64,000 nt of DNA from Paucidesulfovibrio longus DSM 6739 (GTDB lineage Bacteria > Desulfobacterota > Desulfovibrionia > Desulfovibrionales > Desulfovibrionaceae): assembly GCF_000420485.1 (NCBI RefSeq), contig NZ_ATVA01000002.1, positions 39,775 through 103,774 on the forward strand. Reading direction: 5' to 3'. Under the pieces are notes generated by a model. It ran no database searches and was not told the DNA's origin. It was given only the letters and a program-made list of their open reading frames with translations. This document shows positions 34,601 through 42,982 of this stretch, piece after piece; position 1 is the stretch's first letter, and every line of letters begins with the position of its first letter. Position numbers and translations under genes: made by a program.

Positions 34601-34744
34601 GGTCACGAAGACATACGGAATGGTGATGTCCGGATCGGATTCGCGCGGGAGCGAAACGTAGCTGGAGAGGCCCGCCACGATCATGAAGACCACGAGGACC
34701 ATGACGGCGGGGCGGCGGGCCAGTGCTGCCTTGTTGATGATCAT
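31613..34744 (-). CDS. RND-family efflux transporter permease
   Basis: 1043 residues, typical of AcrB/HAE1-type pumps. N-terminal MIINKAALARRPAVMVLVVF, periplasmic porter domains, and two sets of transmembrane helices with the duplicated pattern are seen. The proton-relay helix reads LGMLVDNGIVIVENI, and the second-half counterpart is LAGVVVNNAIVLIDYFEQLL. Conserved FGITLNMVVLFSLTL and MLTAITTVLGLLPMATG are present. It works with the membrane-fusion protein encoded just upstream (4-bp overlap) and needs an outer-membrane channel encoded elsewhere. The substrate is not predictable. Confidence 0.95.
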   Translation of the reverse strand: MIINKAALARRPAVMVLVVFMIVAGLSSYVSLPRESDPDITIPYVFVTTTYEGVAPEDMETLVTMPLERKLKGLSDVEEISSVSDDGVSAIAIEFTPDVNIDDALQKVRDKVDQAKPDLPSDLPDDPIIEEKNFSDFPILNVVISGPFSLKRLKVFAEDFEDRMEGVEGVLDVELVGGLEREIHVEVDLDRVAFYNMPFQSLLSAVKDSNVNMPGGSMDIGRQKYLVRVPEEYENPDEINNIVAFVRDGKPVYLRDIATIRDHYKDPSTISRINGNQSVTLQVKKRTGANIVEVIDSVKQVLDEMRPQFPPDLKIDLTGDKSTDIRNMVADLENNILSGLLLVLAVVFAFIGGRSALFVSMAIPLSMLITFILLQAFGITLNMVVLFSLTLALGMLVDNGIVIVENIYRHMQNGKTREEAAVIGTDQVAWPVITSTLTTVGAFFPMIFWPGIMGEFMTFLPQTVIISLFASLFVALVVNPVFSALWQTAKTAEQESHPGIIDRGVNKVRDSYGRLLEWSLDNRGKILAASFALFVGSIVAFGMFGRGVEFFPDTDPKVVYVNIKSPIGTNLKASDELTRQVEKVAMEYPDIKFVIANVGTEAGGGLGSAGAGNSHLSSVSLDFKDFHLRSRPSPGVADEIRGRLTAMIKGAEVRVEKEQGGPPTGKPINLEISGDDMTELGRIAEEVRSRIKELPGLVDLKDDYVSGKPEIRVDVDKEKSALLGISAYTLAYTVKAAVNGAKVGTYREGKDEYDIVAKLAEKDRTSVEGVKRITVSGPEGQPVPLTSLAAVRLASGLGAIKRIDQKRVVTVSSDLATGYLANDLLVQIKKILADYPLPRGYEFHFTGEQEEQAKAQDFLAKAFVACLFIIFLVLVSQFNSVLTPFIILTSVMLSLIGVFLGLLVCNMPFGIIMTGVGVISLAGVVVNNAIVLIDYFEQLLQRGMDVREALLRAGMTRFRPVMLTAITTVLGLLPMATGVSFDFFSFEMVIGGESSQWWGSMAVAVIFGLGVATLLTLVVVPVLCSLKESFRAWMAGRRERASA

Positions 34745-35979
34745 TGGGCGGAGCCCTCCGCGGGCTTGTCGCCGGGGCTGCTCAGCACGCGGCTTTCAGG
34801 GTCGGGCCGGACCTGCTTCGCGGCGTCGGGGGCGGGCTGCGCGTCCTGCCCTCCGTCCAGGCCGGGCAGGGGGGCGAGGCTTTCCTCGGCCGGGTGGGCC
34901 TCCACGGGCACCCCTTCCTCAACGGTGTTCTGGCCGCTGACGATGAGCTTTTCGCCCAGGCTGAGGCCCTTGAGGATCTGGACGCGGTCCCCGGCGATGA
35001 TGCCGAACACGATGTTCCGGGCGCGGGCCACGCCGTTTTCCTCCACGAAAAGCATGCGCTCTCCGCCCTTGTCCACGATGGCGTAGAGAGGCGCGGACAC
35101 GGCGTTTTCCACGACCTGCCGCTCCAGCCGCACGCGCGCGAGCATGCCGGGCCGGATGCGCCCGTCCGAGTTGTTGACGACCACGCGGGTGCGGAAGGTC
35201 TTGGTGGCCTCGTCGGCCTTATAGGCCACGAAGTCCACTTGGCCGGTCCAGGATTCCTTGGGGTAGGCGTCCACGCTCACGTTCACGGTCTGGCCGACGT
35301 GCAGATAGCGCACGTCCAGTTCGGGCACGTTCACGTTGACGCGGATGCTGGAGACATCCACGATTTCGGCCACGGTCTGGCCCACGTCCACGTACTCGCC
35401 CGGATCCACGGCGAGGTCGTTGATGCGGCCCGGAATGGGCGATTTGATCAGGCCCTGGTCGTAGTTGACCTGGGCCTGGGTCAGGTCCGAGGTGGCCGAC
35501 TCCAGCTCGGTGTTGGCCTGGTCCAGTTCTTCCTGGGAGAGCAGGTTCTTGCCGCGCAGCTCCTTGCGCCTTTCGGCCTGCTTCTTGGCCAGGGCGTATG
35601 CGGAGCGGGCCTTGAGCAGGTCGGCCTCGGCCTTGTCCATGTCGATCTTGGCCACGACCTCGCCTTCCGTGACCTTGTCGCCCTCCACCGGGCCGATCCA
35701 CTCGACGCGGCCGGCGCGTTCGGCGGCCATGGTCACGTCGCGCAGGGCTTCCGTGGAGCCGGGCAGGGTCAGGGTGTCGTGCAGGGTCGCGGGCCGCACC
35801 TCGGCGACGAGCACGGGCAGCGCCTTGGTCGCGGCGGGCGCGGCTGCCTCCGGTGCGGCCTGGTCGCCGCCGCGCGTCAGCAGCAGAGCGGCCAGGAGCA
35901 GCAGCGCGACTCCCGCGCCCATGAGCAGCTTGCGACGTTTTCCGGGTTTGGGAAGCTTGATCTTTTCTTGCAGACTCAT
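34741..35979 (-). CDS. RND efflux periplasmic adaptor (membrane-fusion protein)
   Basis: 412 residues from the ATG at 35979, which overlaps the TetR stop. An inner-membrane anchor (about 18-36) precedes the lipoyl half-motifs (AERAGRVEWIGPVEGDKVTE and IKSPIPGRINDLAVDPGEYV), a helical hairpin between them (about 120-165) and the beta-barrel and membrane-proximal domains. A Pro/Asp-rich tail of about 45 residues is unusual. It joins the pump to an outer-membrane channel. No lipobox is seen, so it is probably anchored by the N-terminal helix. Confidence 0.94.
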   Translation of the reverse strand: MSLQEKIKLPKPGKRRKLLMGAGVALLLLAALLLTRGGDQAAPEAAAPAATKALPVLVAEVRPATLHDTLTLPGSTEALRDVTMAAERAGRVEWIGPVEGDKVTEGEVVAKIDMDKAEADLLKARSAYALAKKQAERRKELRGKNLLSQEELDQANTELESATSDLTQAQVNYDQGLIKSPIPGRINDLAVDPGEYVDVGQTVAEIVDVSSIRVNVNVPELDVRYLHVGQTVNVSVDAYPKESWTGQVDFVAYKADEATKTFRTRVVVNNSDGRIRPGMLARVRLERQVVENAVSAPLYAIVDKGGERMLFVEENGVARARNIVFGIIAGDRVQILKGLSLGEKLIVSGQNTVEEGVPVEAHPAEESLAPLPGLDGGQDAQPAPDAAKQVRPDPESRVLSSPGDKPAEGSAQ

Positions 35980-36653
35980 GTGCGGTCCTTGCTTGCGCGC
36001 GACGCGCGCAGGTCTTCGGCGATGCTCCGCAGCGCCGCCAGGGCGAATCGTGAAACATGTTCCGCGAGCCGTTCGCGGAAGGCGCACGGGTCGGGATGGT
36101 CCTTGTGGATGACGGAGACGATGGGCCAGCACAGGGCGTGGTGCGTCATCATTCCGTATATGGAAATGCAGCTCTGCCGGACCAGTTCCGGGTCCGCGTC
36201 CGGGCCGAGCATCTCGGCGATCATGCCGCGCAGCAGCAGGCTGTCCACCGCCAGATGTTCCTCGATGAGCTGCGGCCACGTCTCGCTCGGGTGGGCCAGC
36301 TCCATGTGGAAGATGGCGGAAAGCTGGCCCCTGTCCTCGTCCGGGTCCGGGTCGCCGTAGATGTCCCGCGTGACCTCGTGGATGAAGACGGTGATGCGTT
36401 CCTCCACGGGCAGATTCGGATCGATGGACTTGGCGTTGGCGCAGCCGCAGTCTTCGAGCATGTTTTTGAGCACCGCCTCGTAGAGGTGCTTCTTGTCGCC
36501 GAAATGATAGTTCACTGCGGCGATGTTCGCTCCCGCAAGCTGGCAGATCTCCCGCACCGTGGCGGCAAGAAAGCCTTTTTCCGAAAATACCCTGGACGCG
36601 GCGGCCAGGAGCTTTTCCTTGGTTCCGCCTTCCGCATGTGCCTTGTTCGTCAT
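35976..36653 (-). CDS. TetR-family repressor of the RND efflux operon
   Basis: 225 residues. The N-terminal helix-turn-helix is typical (KEKLLAAASRVFSEKGFLAATVREICQLAGANIAAVNYHFGDK split over residues 12-54). The C-terminal domain has the CerR-like pattern (FIHEVTRDIYG, MTHHALCWPIVSVIHK). It is the first gene of the three-gene operon, with 4-bp overlaps downstream, so it very likely represses its own operon until an effector binds. A short imperfect dyad is noted in the upstream gap. Confidence 0.92.
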   Translation of the reverse strand: MTNKAHAEGGTKEKLLAAASRVFSEKGFLAATVREICQLAGANIAAVNYHFGDKKHLYEAVLKNMLEDCGCANAKSIDPNLPVEERITVFIHEVTRDIYGDPDPDEDRGQLSAIFHMELAHPSETWPQLIEEHLAVDSLLLRGMIAEMLGPDADPELVRQSCISIYGMMTHHALCWPIVSVIHKDHPDPCAFRERLAEHVSRFALAALRSIAEDLRASRASKDRT

Positions 36654-36984
36654 CTATAGATATCTCGTCCTGCTATTGAAACAAACATTTGATTGAAACG
36701 GTGGACAGAGGTGGGAATTCCAGTTCCCATCGGGAAAGTCAAGTTGAATGAAGTGACGATTGCGGGTCGTGTGTACGGAAACAACGTTCAAGCGCCTTGA
36801 ACGCGCACCGGGAGGCGATTCACGGGCCGCCGCGTCGATTTCCGGTCGATTTGGTGGGGAATGGGAGAAGACGCGCGCCGCCGGAGCCGCAAGCGCGAAA
36901 GGCATGATTTGAAGAGAAGAGGGGAGCGGCGGTCGCTTCAAGGCGGGCGGCCCGCTTGCCGGCAGGATTCCCGGAGAGGCGGGG
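36654..36984. other. 331-bp intergenic region, promoter of the tetR-RND operon
   Basis: This gap separates the TetR gene from ispH, both on the minus strand. The part next to tetR is relatively AT-rich and holds the short dyad CAAACATTTG at 36682-36691, a possible TetR operator. A minus-strand frame of 95 codons crosses it (36654-36941), but it has no ribosome site or recognisable sequence and I do not call it. Nothing else was seen. Confidence 0.4.
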
Positions 36985-37836
36985 CTAGAGCGCCAGGAGG
37001 ATGCGCTCCACCGCGTCGATGATCCTGCCGGGAGTGGATGCTCCGGCCGTCAGCCCGATGCGCCGGCAGCGGCGGAGTTCGTCCAGGGGCAGTTCCTCCG
37101 GGGTTTCCACGAGCACGCAGCGCGCGCCCTTGGCCTCGCAGACCTGGGCGAGCCGCCGGGTGTTGCCGCTCATGCGCCCGCCGGCCACGACCATGCAGTC
37201 CACGTCCGAGGCGATGCGCATGGCTTCTTCCTGGCGCAGCTTGGTGGCGTCGCAGATGGTATGCAGCACGACCACGTCCAGATCGGGGTCGGCCTCCATG
37301 ACCTGGGCGAGCGCTTCGAAGGCCTCGCGGTCCTGGGTGGTCTGGGCGGCGAGGACGTAGCGCCGGGTGCGGTCCAGCCCGTCCACGTCCAGCTCCTCCG
37401 GCGCGTCGAACACCACGGCTTCCGGCCCGGCGTAGGAGAGCAGCCCCTTGACCTCGGGGTGGTCGGCTTCTCCGTAGAGCAGCAGCAGGCGTCCCTCGCG
37501 GCTTTGGCGGGCGATGAGGGTCTGGGCCTTCTTGACGCGCGGGCAGGTGGCGTCGAGGATGGTCGCGCCCTGCGCGCGCAATTCCTCCTCCACCTCGCGC
37601 GGAATGCCGTGGGCGCGGATCACGCAATGCGCGTCCTGCGGCACTTCGGACGGGGAGCCCGCGGTGCGGACGCCCTGGCCCTCGTAGCGGGCCAGCACCT
37701 GGGGATTGTGGATGATGGGTCCGAGGGTGTGGATGGCGCGTCCCTCGCTGTTCGTCTCGATGAGCCGGTCCAGCTTGTTCAGGGCCATGTCCACGCCCAT
37801 GCAGAATCCTGCGGTCTCAGCGCGAATCACTTCCAT
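36985..37836 (-). CDS. ispH: 4-hydroxy-3-methylbut-2-enyl diphosphate reductase
   Basis: 283 residues from the ATG at 37836 with AGGAGC upstream. The three Fe-S cysteines are visible at 12 (AGFCMGV), 98 (LDATCPRV) and 195 (TICDATKLRQ). The active-site His126 and Glu128 lie in GEADHPEVKG, and substrate-site TQTT-like AAQTTQDR and GGRMSGNTRRL are present. It makes IPP and DMAPP from HMBPP, the last MEP step. The frame remains open upstream but without conserved sequence. Confidence 0.96.
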   Translation of the reverse strand: MEVIRAETAGFCMGVDMALNKLDRLIETNSEGRAIHTLGPIIHNPQVLARYEGQGVRTAGSPSEVPQDAHCVIRAHGIPREVEEELRAQGATILDATCPRVKKAQTLIARQSREGRLLLLYGEADHPEVKGLLSYAGPEAVVFDAPEELDVDGLDRTRRYVLAAQTTQDREAFEALAQVMEADPDLDVVVLHTICDATKLRQEEAMRIASDVDCMVVAGGRMSGNTRRLAQVCEAKGARCVLVETPEELPLDELRRCRRIGLTAGASTPGRIIDAVERILLAL

Positions 37837-37969
37837 GCGCGGTGCTCCTTTCGGCTTGGATCGGATGCGGATACCTCGCCGGAGCGAGTTTGGCAACTCG
37901 CCCGCTCCGCGTTGACCCCGAAGCGTTTCAAGGGGTAGGAAAGGGCCACATCCACACGAGGAGTTCTCC

Positions 37970-38917
37970 ATGCATCTTCCCTTTCCGCATCGTGCGCCTT
38001 CCTTCCATTCGGTTTTCCCCGCCCGCGTCAGGGCGTCGATACTTTGCGCCGTCCTGCTGGCCGCGTTCTGCCTCCTGCCCCGCCCAGGCCTGGCCCAGGA
38101 CGCGGACAGCGTCTCCCAGGCCAAGGCCGGAGGCCCGCCCTGCGCGCGCGAGGACGCGGCCCCCGGGCCGACCCCGCTGGATTTCCTGGTCGTGCTGCCG
38201 GGCGCGCCCGAATCGCCCGAAGAAGCCGTGCAGGCTGTGGACGGTCTGGCCGAATTTCTCGCCCGCAAGACGGGGCGTTCCGTGCAGGGCGGCTTCACCA
38301 ACGACTCCGAAAGAGCCGTGGACCTGCTGGAGCGGGAGCCGCCGCGCTGGGGCGTGGTTTCCCTGGGATTTTATCTGCAATACGCGGGCAGGCTGAAGAT
38401 GACCCCCGTGGCCTCGACCCTGCCCGGTGGCGAAAAAGGGGACATCTGGCGGGTGCTGACGGCTCCGGAGTACAGCGACAGGGAACTGGCCGGCGATTTC
38501 GCGGGCAGCATGCTGTTCGAGCGCGAGACCGCGGCCTGCCTGCTGCTGCGCGGCCGCAACGGCGGCATCGTGGGCTTTCGCGGGGAGCGCGCCCCGCTCA
38601 TGGCCCTGCGCGACCTGGGCGGGGAAGGGCTGGCCGGAGTGGTGCTCGACAACATTCAGTATGAGGCGACCGCGCACCTGTCCTACAAGGACGAGCTGAA
38701 CTACAAGGTGCTCTTCGAGGTGCCGAATCTGCCTGCCGGGCCGGTGGTCTGGTTCGGGGAGGGCGCCAAGGGCGGGGATGCCGAAACGCTCGTCAAGGCT
38801 CTGCACGCGGCGGCGTCCGCAAAGCAGGCCCGTCCGGCCATGGAGCTGTTGCGCACGTCCGGGTTCGGTCCTGCGGACAAGCGGCTCTCCGGATTGCTCA
38901 AGGAGTGCGGCCAGTAG
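37970..38917 (+). CDS. Secreted binding-protein-like protein (PhnD-type fold suspected)
   Basis: 315 residues with a Sec signal peptide (long n-region, hydrophobic core about 25-38, cleavage after GLAQ). The mature part has the rhythm of a type-2 periplasmic binding protein: LDFLVVLPGAPESPEEAVQA, FLARKTGRSVQGGF, RWGVVSLGFYLQY and GVVLDNIQYEATAHLSYKDE. It resembles PhnD-like proteins in layout, but motifs are weak and no transporter is adjacent. It is divergent from ispH. The ligand is unknown. Confidence 0.6.
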   Translation: MHLPFPHRAPSFHSVFPARVRASILCAVLLAAFCLLPRPGLAQDADSVSQAKAGGPPCAREDAAPGPTPLDFLVVLPGAPESPEEAVQAVDGLAEFLARKTGRSVQGGFTNDSERAVDLLEREPPRWGVVSLGFYLQYAGRLKMTPVASTLPGGEKGDIWRVLTAPEYSDRELAGDFAGSMLFERETAACLLLRGRNGGIVGFRGERAPLMALRDLGGEGLAGVVLDNIQYEATAHLSYKDELNYKVLFEVPNLPAGPVVWFGEGAKGGDAETLVKALHAAASAKQARPAMELLRTSGFGPADKRLSGLLKECGQ

Positions 38918-38929
38918 CCGACGACCACG

Positions 38930-39766
38930 CTACTGGATCGGTTCTTCCGGTCCGGGGGCGTTCGGGGCGTCGGCCTCGGAGCGTTCGCGATCCGGGTCGG
39001 TCATGGCTTCGAAGCAGGCCTGGAACAGGGCCTTGCGTGCGTTTCTGAGCGTGTCCAGCGCCTTGGAGTAGTCCCGCCCGGCCCGCCAAAAATCACCGAG
39101 CAGGGAGGGACGTCGCAAGATCGCGCGGACAAGGCCCCGCACGCTTCCTGCCGCGCCGTTGTCGCAGGCCGCGAGCATGGCCTTGGACACGGGGCGCTTG
39201 ATGCTGTCGCAGACGGCGCGCGCCGCGAGAAAGGGGATGCGGGCCTCCATGGCGGCCAGGGCGACTCCGGCGCTTTCCGTGTCGACGGCCGAGGCTCCCG
39301 TGAGCGTGTGCCAGCGTTCGCGCTCCGAGAGATCGAGCAGGGGGGTGGCCGTGGTCAGCAGAATGCCCGCGCGGAAGCGGAATCGCGAGCCCGCGAGCAG
39401 ACGCAGCGCGGACTCCGCCAGGCCCGGACGTTCCTGCGGCACGGCCAGGGGCGCGCCTTCGTGCACCAGCTGGACATCCTCGCTGATCAGCAGCTCGCCG
39501 CATTCGCAACGGCCGTCGATGCCTCCTGCGACGCCCGCGCAGAGCAGCGCGCCTGCTCCCTCGGCCACGAGCTCGCGCGCGGCCGCCAGGGAGCGTTCCG
39601 GACCCGGACCGCATTGCAGGCAGACCACGCGGCCCTGGGCGCAGTCGAATTCGCGTCGCTGGAAGTGTCCCTGGGCGATGGGCTTGCCCCTGTCAAAGGC
39701 TTTCGTCTCCGATTCCAGGGCGGTGATCAGGCCGAGAAAGGGGCGTGGCTGGTCGGTGGAATTCAT
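38930..39766 (-). CDS. Nucleoside phosphorylase-superfamily enzyme (MTA/SAH nucleosidase- or HpnG-like)
   Basis: 278 residues from the ATG at 39766 with AGAGGA upstream. Family signatures are GLITALESETKAFDRG, VCLQCGPGPERSLAAARELV, LLCAGVAGGIDGRCECGELLI, and the nucleoside-site segment SAVDTESAGVALAAMEARIPF with the conserved Glu and the following Asp (VCDSI). These fit a nucleoside phosphorylase or hydrolase. The exact substrate is open: methylthioadenosine, adenosylhomocysteine, futalosine and adenosylhopane are all possible. A C-terminal extension of about 50 charged residues is extra. Confidence 0.78.
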   Translation of the reverse strand: MNSTDQPRPFLGLITALESETKAFDRGKPIAQGHFQRREFDCAQGRVVCLQCGPGPERSLAAARELVAEGAGALLCAGVAGGIDGRCECGELLISEDVQLVHEGAPLAVPQERPGLAESALRLLAGSRFRFRAGILLTTATPLLDLSERERWHTLTGASAVDTESAGVALAAMEARIPFLAARAVCDSIKRPVSKAMLAACDNGAAGSVRGLVRAILRRPSLLGDFWRAGRDYSKALDTLRNARKALFQACFEAMTDPDRERSEADAPNAPGPEEPIQ

Positions 39767-39962
39767 GGGCCGTCCTCTTTGGGTGGGCTTCGGGGCCGGA
39801 GCTGGCCTGGCAGGCATGTCTGCAAGCGTAGCAGATTCGGGAATTGAAGAAAACCGGCTTTTTGATAAGGGGATATGGGGCTTCGTCTGATTGATGGACA
39901 TTTTTTATCCCAGCGGTTAGCTTGTCCGAAGTCTGCGAGACGGATGCCGCGGGGGACGGGGC

Positions 39963-40316
39963 ATGCGAGGGGTCATGCGGGAATTCGACATCGAGGTCCG
40001 AAACGGACTGCTGCTGGTCCGTTGTTCCGGTCGGCTGAGCATCGAAAGGACCGGACGGCTGAAAAGCGAGTTGGATATGCACTTGCGCGAGGGCGGATTG
40101 ACCGCTTTCGCGCTGGATCTTTCCCGTGTGCGCTTTCTCGATTCCTCGGGGATCGGCCTGCTGGTGACCTTGCGTTCCCGCGCGGTGAGCCGAGGCATGG
40201 ACTTCCGGCTGCTCCGGCCGAGCGAGGAGGTCGTCAGGACGCTCGAACTCGTCAAATTGGGCGACTTCTTCGAGTACGCGGAGAGTGAGAAGGAGCTGGG
40301 TTTGCGGATCGACTAA
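39963..40316 (+). CDS. STAS-domain anti-sigma-factor-antagonist-like protein
   Basis: 117 residues from the ATG at 39963 (a second in-frame ATG is at 39975). The single STAS domain has the loop with the phosphorylatable serine (VRFLDSSGIGLLV, Ser61/62). Such proteins are controlled by serine kinases and phosphatases and bind partner switches; no such kinase is in the window. It begins a block with a FapA-like gene (11 bp downstream) and motor genes, so control of motility or a surface process is likely but inferred. Confidence 0.85.
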   Translation: MRGVMREFDIEVRNGLLLVRCSGRLSIERTGRLKSELDMHLREGGLTAFALDLSRVRFLDSSGIGLLVTLRSRAVSRGMDFRLLRPSEEVVRTLELVKLGDFFEYAESEKELGLRID

Positions 40317-40327
40317 GGAAGAAGCGG

Positions 40328-41443
40328 ATGCCCTATTACATCAGACATTACTTCGACCCGGATTTCGACCATTTCCATCTGCAACCCCGCCAGCGCGAAG
40401 ACGGATCCGTGGACCATTTCGACCTCGGCTACGTCCAGAACACGGTCAAGGGGCAGATCCTCGCGGAGATCGTCGAGGTGGGCGAGGGCGGTCTGAAAGG
40501 GATCGACCCGCGCTTCGTGCTCCTGGAGCCGAAGCTGCCGCAGGGCCGGAACACGCGCATCGAAGAGGGCAACCCGCGCGTTCTCCTGGCCGACTGCAAC
40601 GGCTACGTCTTTTACGATCAGGGCCTGATCGTGGTCAAACAGATCCTCAACGTGCGCCGCGACGTGGACTACCACACGGGCAACATCCCCTACGTGGGGG
40701 ACATGGTCGTGCACGGCGCCGTGCGCTCGGGGTTCCGGCTTCGGGCTTCGGGCATGCGGGTCAAGGGCAACATCGAGGGTGCCTCCCTGGGGGCGATTCA
40801 TTCCATCGTCTGCGAATCCGGAGTCAAGGGAGGGAACAGGGCCTTCATCGAGGCCGGGGAAACCTTCCGTTGCGGTTTTTGCGAGAACGCGACCGTCAAG
40901 GCCGGGGCCAACGTGCTGGTGGACGGGGCCTGCCTGCACAGCAGGATTTTCGCCGGAGGCAAGCTGGCGGTGAAGGGGCGGCTCACGGGCTGCGAAGTCT
41001 ATTGCTTCGAGTATGCGTATGTGGAGGAGCAGCTGGGAGGCGGCATGAGCGCCGAAACCTCCATCCTGGCGGGGTATGACCCCATGCTGCTCTTTGCGGA
41101 TCAACAACTCAACGAACGCATCGCCGAACTGCACGAGCAGATCAAGCTGAGCGAGGCGCACATCGGCAAAGACGATAAGCAGGACAAGGAATTGCGGGAG
41201 GCGAGGGATTCCTTCCGACGCAAGCTCCGCCTGCTGCGGCAACGCAAGACGCAACTCTGGGAGCGCATCGACGCCACCGGGATGCTGGAGCGCTGCCGGA
41301 TCATCGTGCCGGGAAGCGTCAAGCCCGGCGTGGAGATCAGCATCGGTCCAGCCTACTACAAGGTCTTGGACTACCTGGAAAACGTGCGGTTCTACTATGA
41401 AGATCGTGAGATCAAGTACGCATCACCCGCAATCGAGAAATAG
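40328..41443 (+). CDS. FapA-family (DUF342) protein
   Basis: 371 residues. The central part shows the Gly/Val-rich beta-helix repeats of DUF342/FapA (VDYHTGNIPYVGDMVVHGAV, FRLRASGMRVKGNIEGASLG, GNRAFIEAGETFRCGFCEN, VKAGANVLVDG). A coiled coil (about 250-310, rich in Glu, Lys and Arg) and a short C-terminal beta segment follow. DUF342 proteins influence polar flagellum assembly in some gammaproteobacteria and are polymer-like. The position just before motA, 6 bp away, supports a motility link. Confidence 0.82.
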   Translation: MPYYIRHYFDPDFDHFHLQPRQREDGSVDHFDLGYVQNTVKGQILAEIVEVGEGGLKGIDPRFVLLEPKLPQGRNTRIEEGNPRVLLADCNGYVFYDQGLIVVKQILNVRRDVDYHTGNIPYVGDMVVHGAVRSGFRLRASGMRVKGNIEGASLGAIHSIVCESGVKGGNRAFIEAGETFRCGFCENATVKAGANVLVDGACLHSRIFAGGKLAVKGRLTGCEVYCFEYAYVEEQLGGGMSAETSILAGYDPMLLFADQQLNERIAELHEQIKLSEAHIGKDDKQDKELREARDSFRRKLRLLRQRKTQLWERIDATGMLERCRIIVPGSVKPGVEISIGPAYYKVLDYLENVRFYYEDREIKYASPAIEK

Positions 41444-41449
41444 CGCACC

Positions 41450-42205
41450 ATGGACATCGCAACCGTAATTGGACTCATCGGCGGTCTCGGTCTGATCGTC
41501 ACCACGATTTTTCTCGGAGGCAACGTCGTCGGCTTCGTGGACATTCCGTCCGCGGTCGTCGTTTTCGGCGGCACCGTCGCCACCGCCTTCATCATGTTTC
41601 CGCTGAACGTGATCATCGGCACGGTCAAGGTGATCATGAAGACCGTGTTCTTCAAGAGCACCGACCCGCACCAGATCATCCGCAAGATCATCGAACTGGC
41701 GGACACGGCCCGGCGCGAGAGCCTCGTGGCCCTGGAAAAGGTCAGCGTCGAGGATCCCTTCATGAAGAAGGGGGTCATGCTCGTGGCCGACGGCACCGAG
41801 GAGAGCCTGGTCCGCGCCGTGCTGGAAACCGAGATCAAGTTCATGAAGCAGCGCCACCTCCAGGGCCAGGGCGTGCTCAAGGGCATGGGCACCATGGCTC
41901 CGGCCTTCGGCATGATCGGCACGCTCATCGGTCTGGTGAACATGCTTCAGAACCTTTCGGACCCGGCCTCCATCGGCCCGGCCATGGCCGTTGCGCTCTT
42001 GACCACGTTCTACGGGGCCGTGCTGGCCAACGTGGTCTTCCTGCCCATGGCCACCAAGCTGGAGGGCCGCAGCGCCGAGGATCAGCTCTACATGGAGATC
42101 ATGCTTGAAGGCGTGCTCTCCATTCAGCGGGGCGACCACCCCTCCATCGTCAAGGAAAAGCTCATGGCCTTTCTCAGCCCGGCCATGCGCGAGTCCTCGA
42201 GCTAG
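41450..42205 (+). CDS. motA: Flagellar motor stator protein MotA
   Basis: 251 residues with four hydrophobic segments (about 5-25, 30-52, 145-170, 180-200). MotA/TolQ-type motifs are visible: IPSAVVVFGGTVATAFIMFP, LKGMGTMAPAFGMIGTLIGL and ALLTTFYGAVLANVVFLPMA. The cytosolic loop with charged residues that touch FliG lies between helices 2 and 3. With MotB it forms the ion-driven stator in the inner membrane. Two motB genes follow at once. Confidence 0.95.
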   Translation: MDIATVIGLIGGLGLIVTTIFLGGNVVGFVDIPSAVVVFGGTVATAFIMFPLNVIIGTVKVIMKTVFFKSTDPHQIIRKIIELADTARRESLVALEKVSVEDPFMKKGVMLVADGTEESLVRAVLETEIKFMKQRHLQGQGVLKGMGTMAPAFGMIGTLIGLVNMLQNLSDPASIGPAMAVALLTTFYGAVLANVVFLPMATKLEGRSAEDQLYMEIMLEGVLSIQRGDHPSIVKEKLMAFLSPAMRESSS

Positions 42206-42220
42206 GCCCGGAGCGCGATC

Positions 42221-42973
42221 GTGGGCAAAAGGATCATCATCGTAAAGAAGCCCGCAGAAGAAGGGCCGAAGCATGAAGGACTGCCGCCGTGGATGGCCAC
42301 GTTCGCGGACATGGTCACGCTGCTGCTCTGCTTCTTCGTGCTGCTGCTCTCCTTCGCCAATCAGGACGTGCAGAAGTTCCGCGACGTGCTCGGCTCCATC
42401 CGGGACGCCTTCGGCGTGAGCGTGGTGCGCACGAAGTCGTCGGACCTCGGCCTGGAGACGACGAGCAGCACCGAAAGCATGACCGCACCGACCAGCTCCG
42501 CCGAGCAGATTCTCGCCGGCGTGGTCATCCGCATCCGCTCCATCCTGGACAAGACCCCGGAGCTGAAGCAGGCCAGCGGCGTCCGCGTGGACAGGGAGGG
42601 GGTGCTCTTCGACGTGCGCAGCTCCGCGCTCTTCGAGCCCGGCTCGGCCAAGCTCAATCCGGAAGCGACCCGCGCCCTGGACAGCGTGGTCACGGTGCTC
42701 AAGGAATATCCTCTCAATCTGGTCGTGCGCGGACATACCGACAACCAGCCGATCACTTCGGGCCGCTACCCCTCGAACTGGGAACTCTCCGCGGCGCGCG
42801 CGGCCAACGCCCTGGCCTACATCGTGGAGGTCGGCGGCATCCCCGTGAACAGGGTCAAGGCCGTGGGCTACGCCCAGACCCGGCCCGTGGCCCCGAACTC
42901 GACGGTGGAAGGACGGCTGGCGAATCAGCGGGTGGAGTTCTATTTCCACAAACCGGACGGCGACAGCTGGTAG
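42221..42973 (+). CDS. motB: MotB-type stator protein, copy 1 (OmpA-like C terminus)
   Basis: 250 residues from a GTG at 42221. The single membrane helix follows PPWMATFADMVTLLLCFFV, and Asp30 in FADMV is the ion-binding residue. The peptidoglycan-binding OmpA/MotB domain has VVRGHTDNQPI, NWELSAARAANALAYIV and VKAVGYAQTRPVAPN. It pairs with MotA to convert ion flow to rotation. The N terminus is nearly identical to that of the next gene, while the periplasmic parts differ. Confidence 0.93.
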   Translation: MGKRIIIVKKPAEEGPKHEGLPPWMATFADMVTLLLCFFVLLLSFANQDVQKFRDVLGSIRDAFGVSVVRTKSSDLGLETTSSTESMTAPTSSAEQILAGVVIRIRSILDKTPELKQASGVRVDREGVLFDVRSSALFEPGSAKLNPEATRALDSVVTVLKEYPLNLVVRGHTDNQPITSGRYPSNWELSAARAANALAYIVEVGGIPVNRVKAVGYAQTRPVAPNSTVEGRLANQRVEFYFHKPDGDSW

Positions 42974-42982
42974 GCGGGGAAC

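Noticed and set aside
36654..36941. Minus-strand frame of 95 codons between ispH and tetR
   Set aside because: No ribosome site, no recognisable sequence, and it abuts the probable tetR promoter; more likely non-coding.
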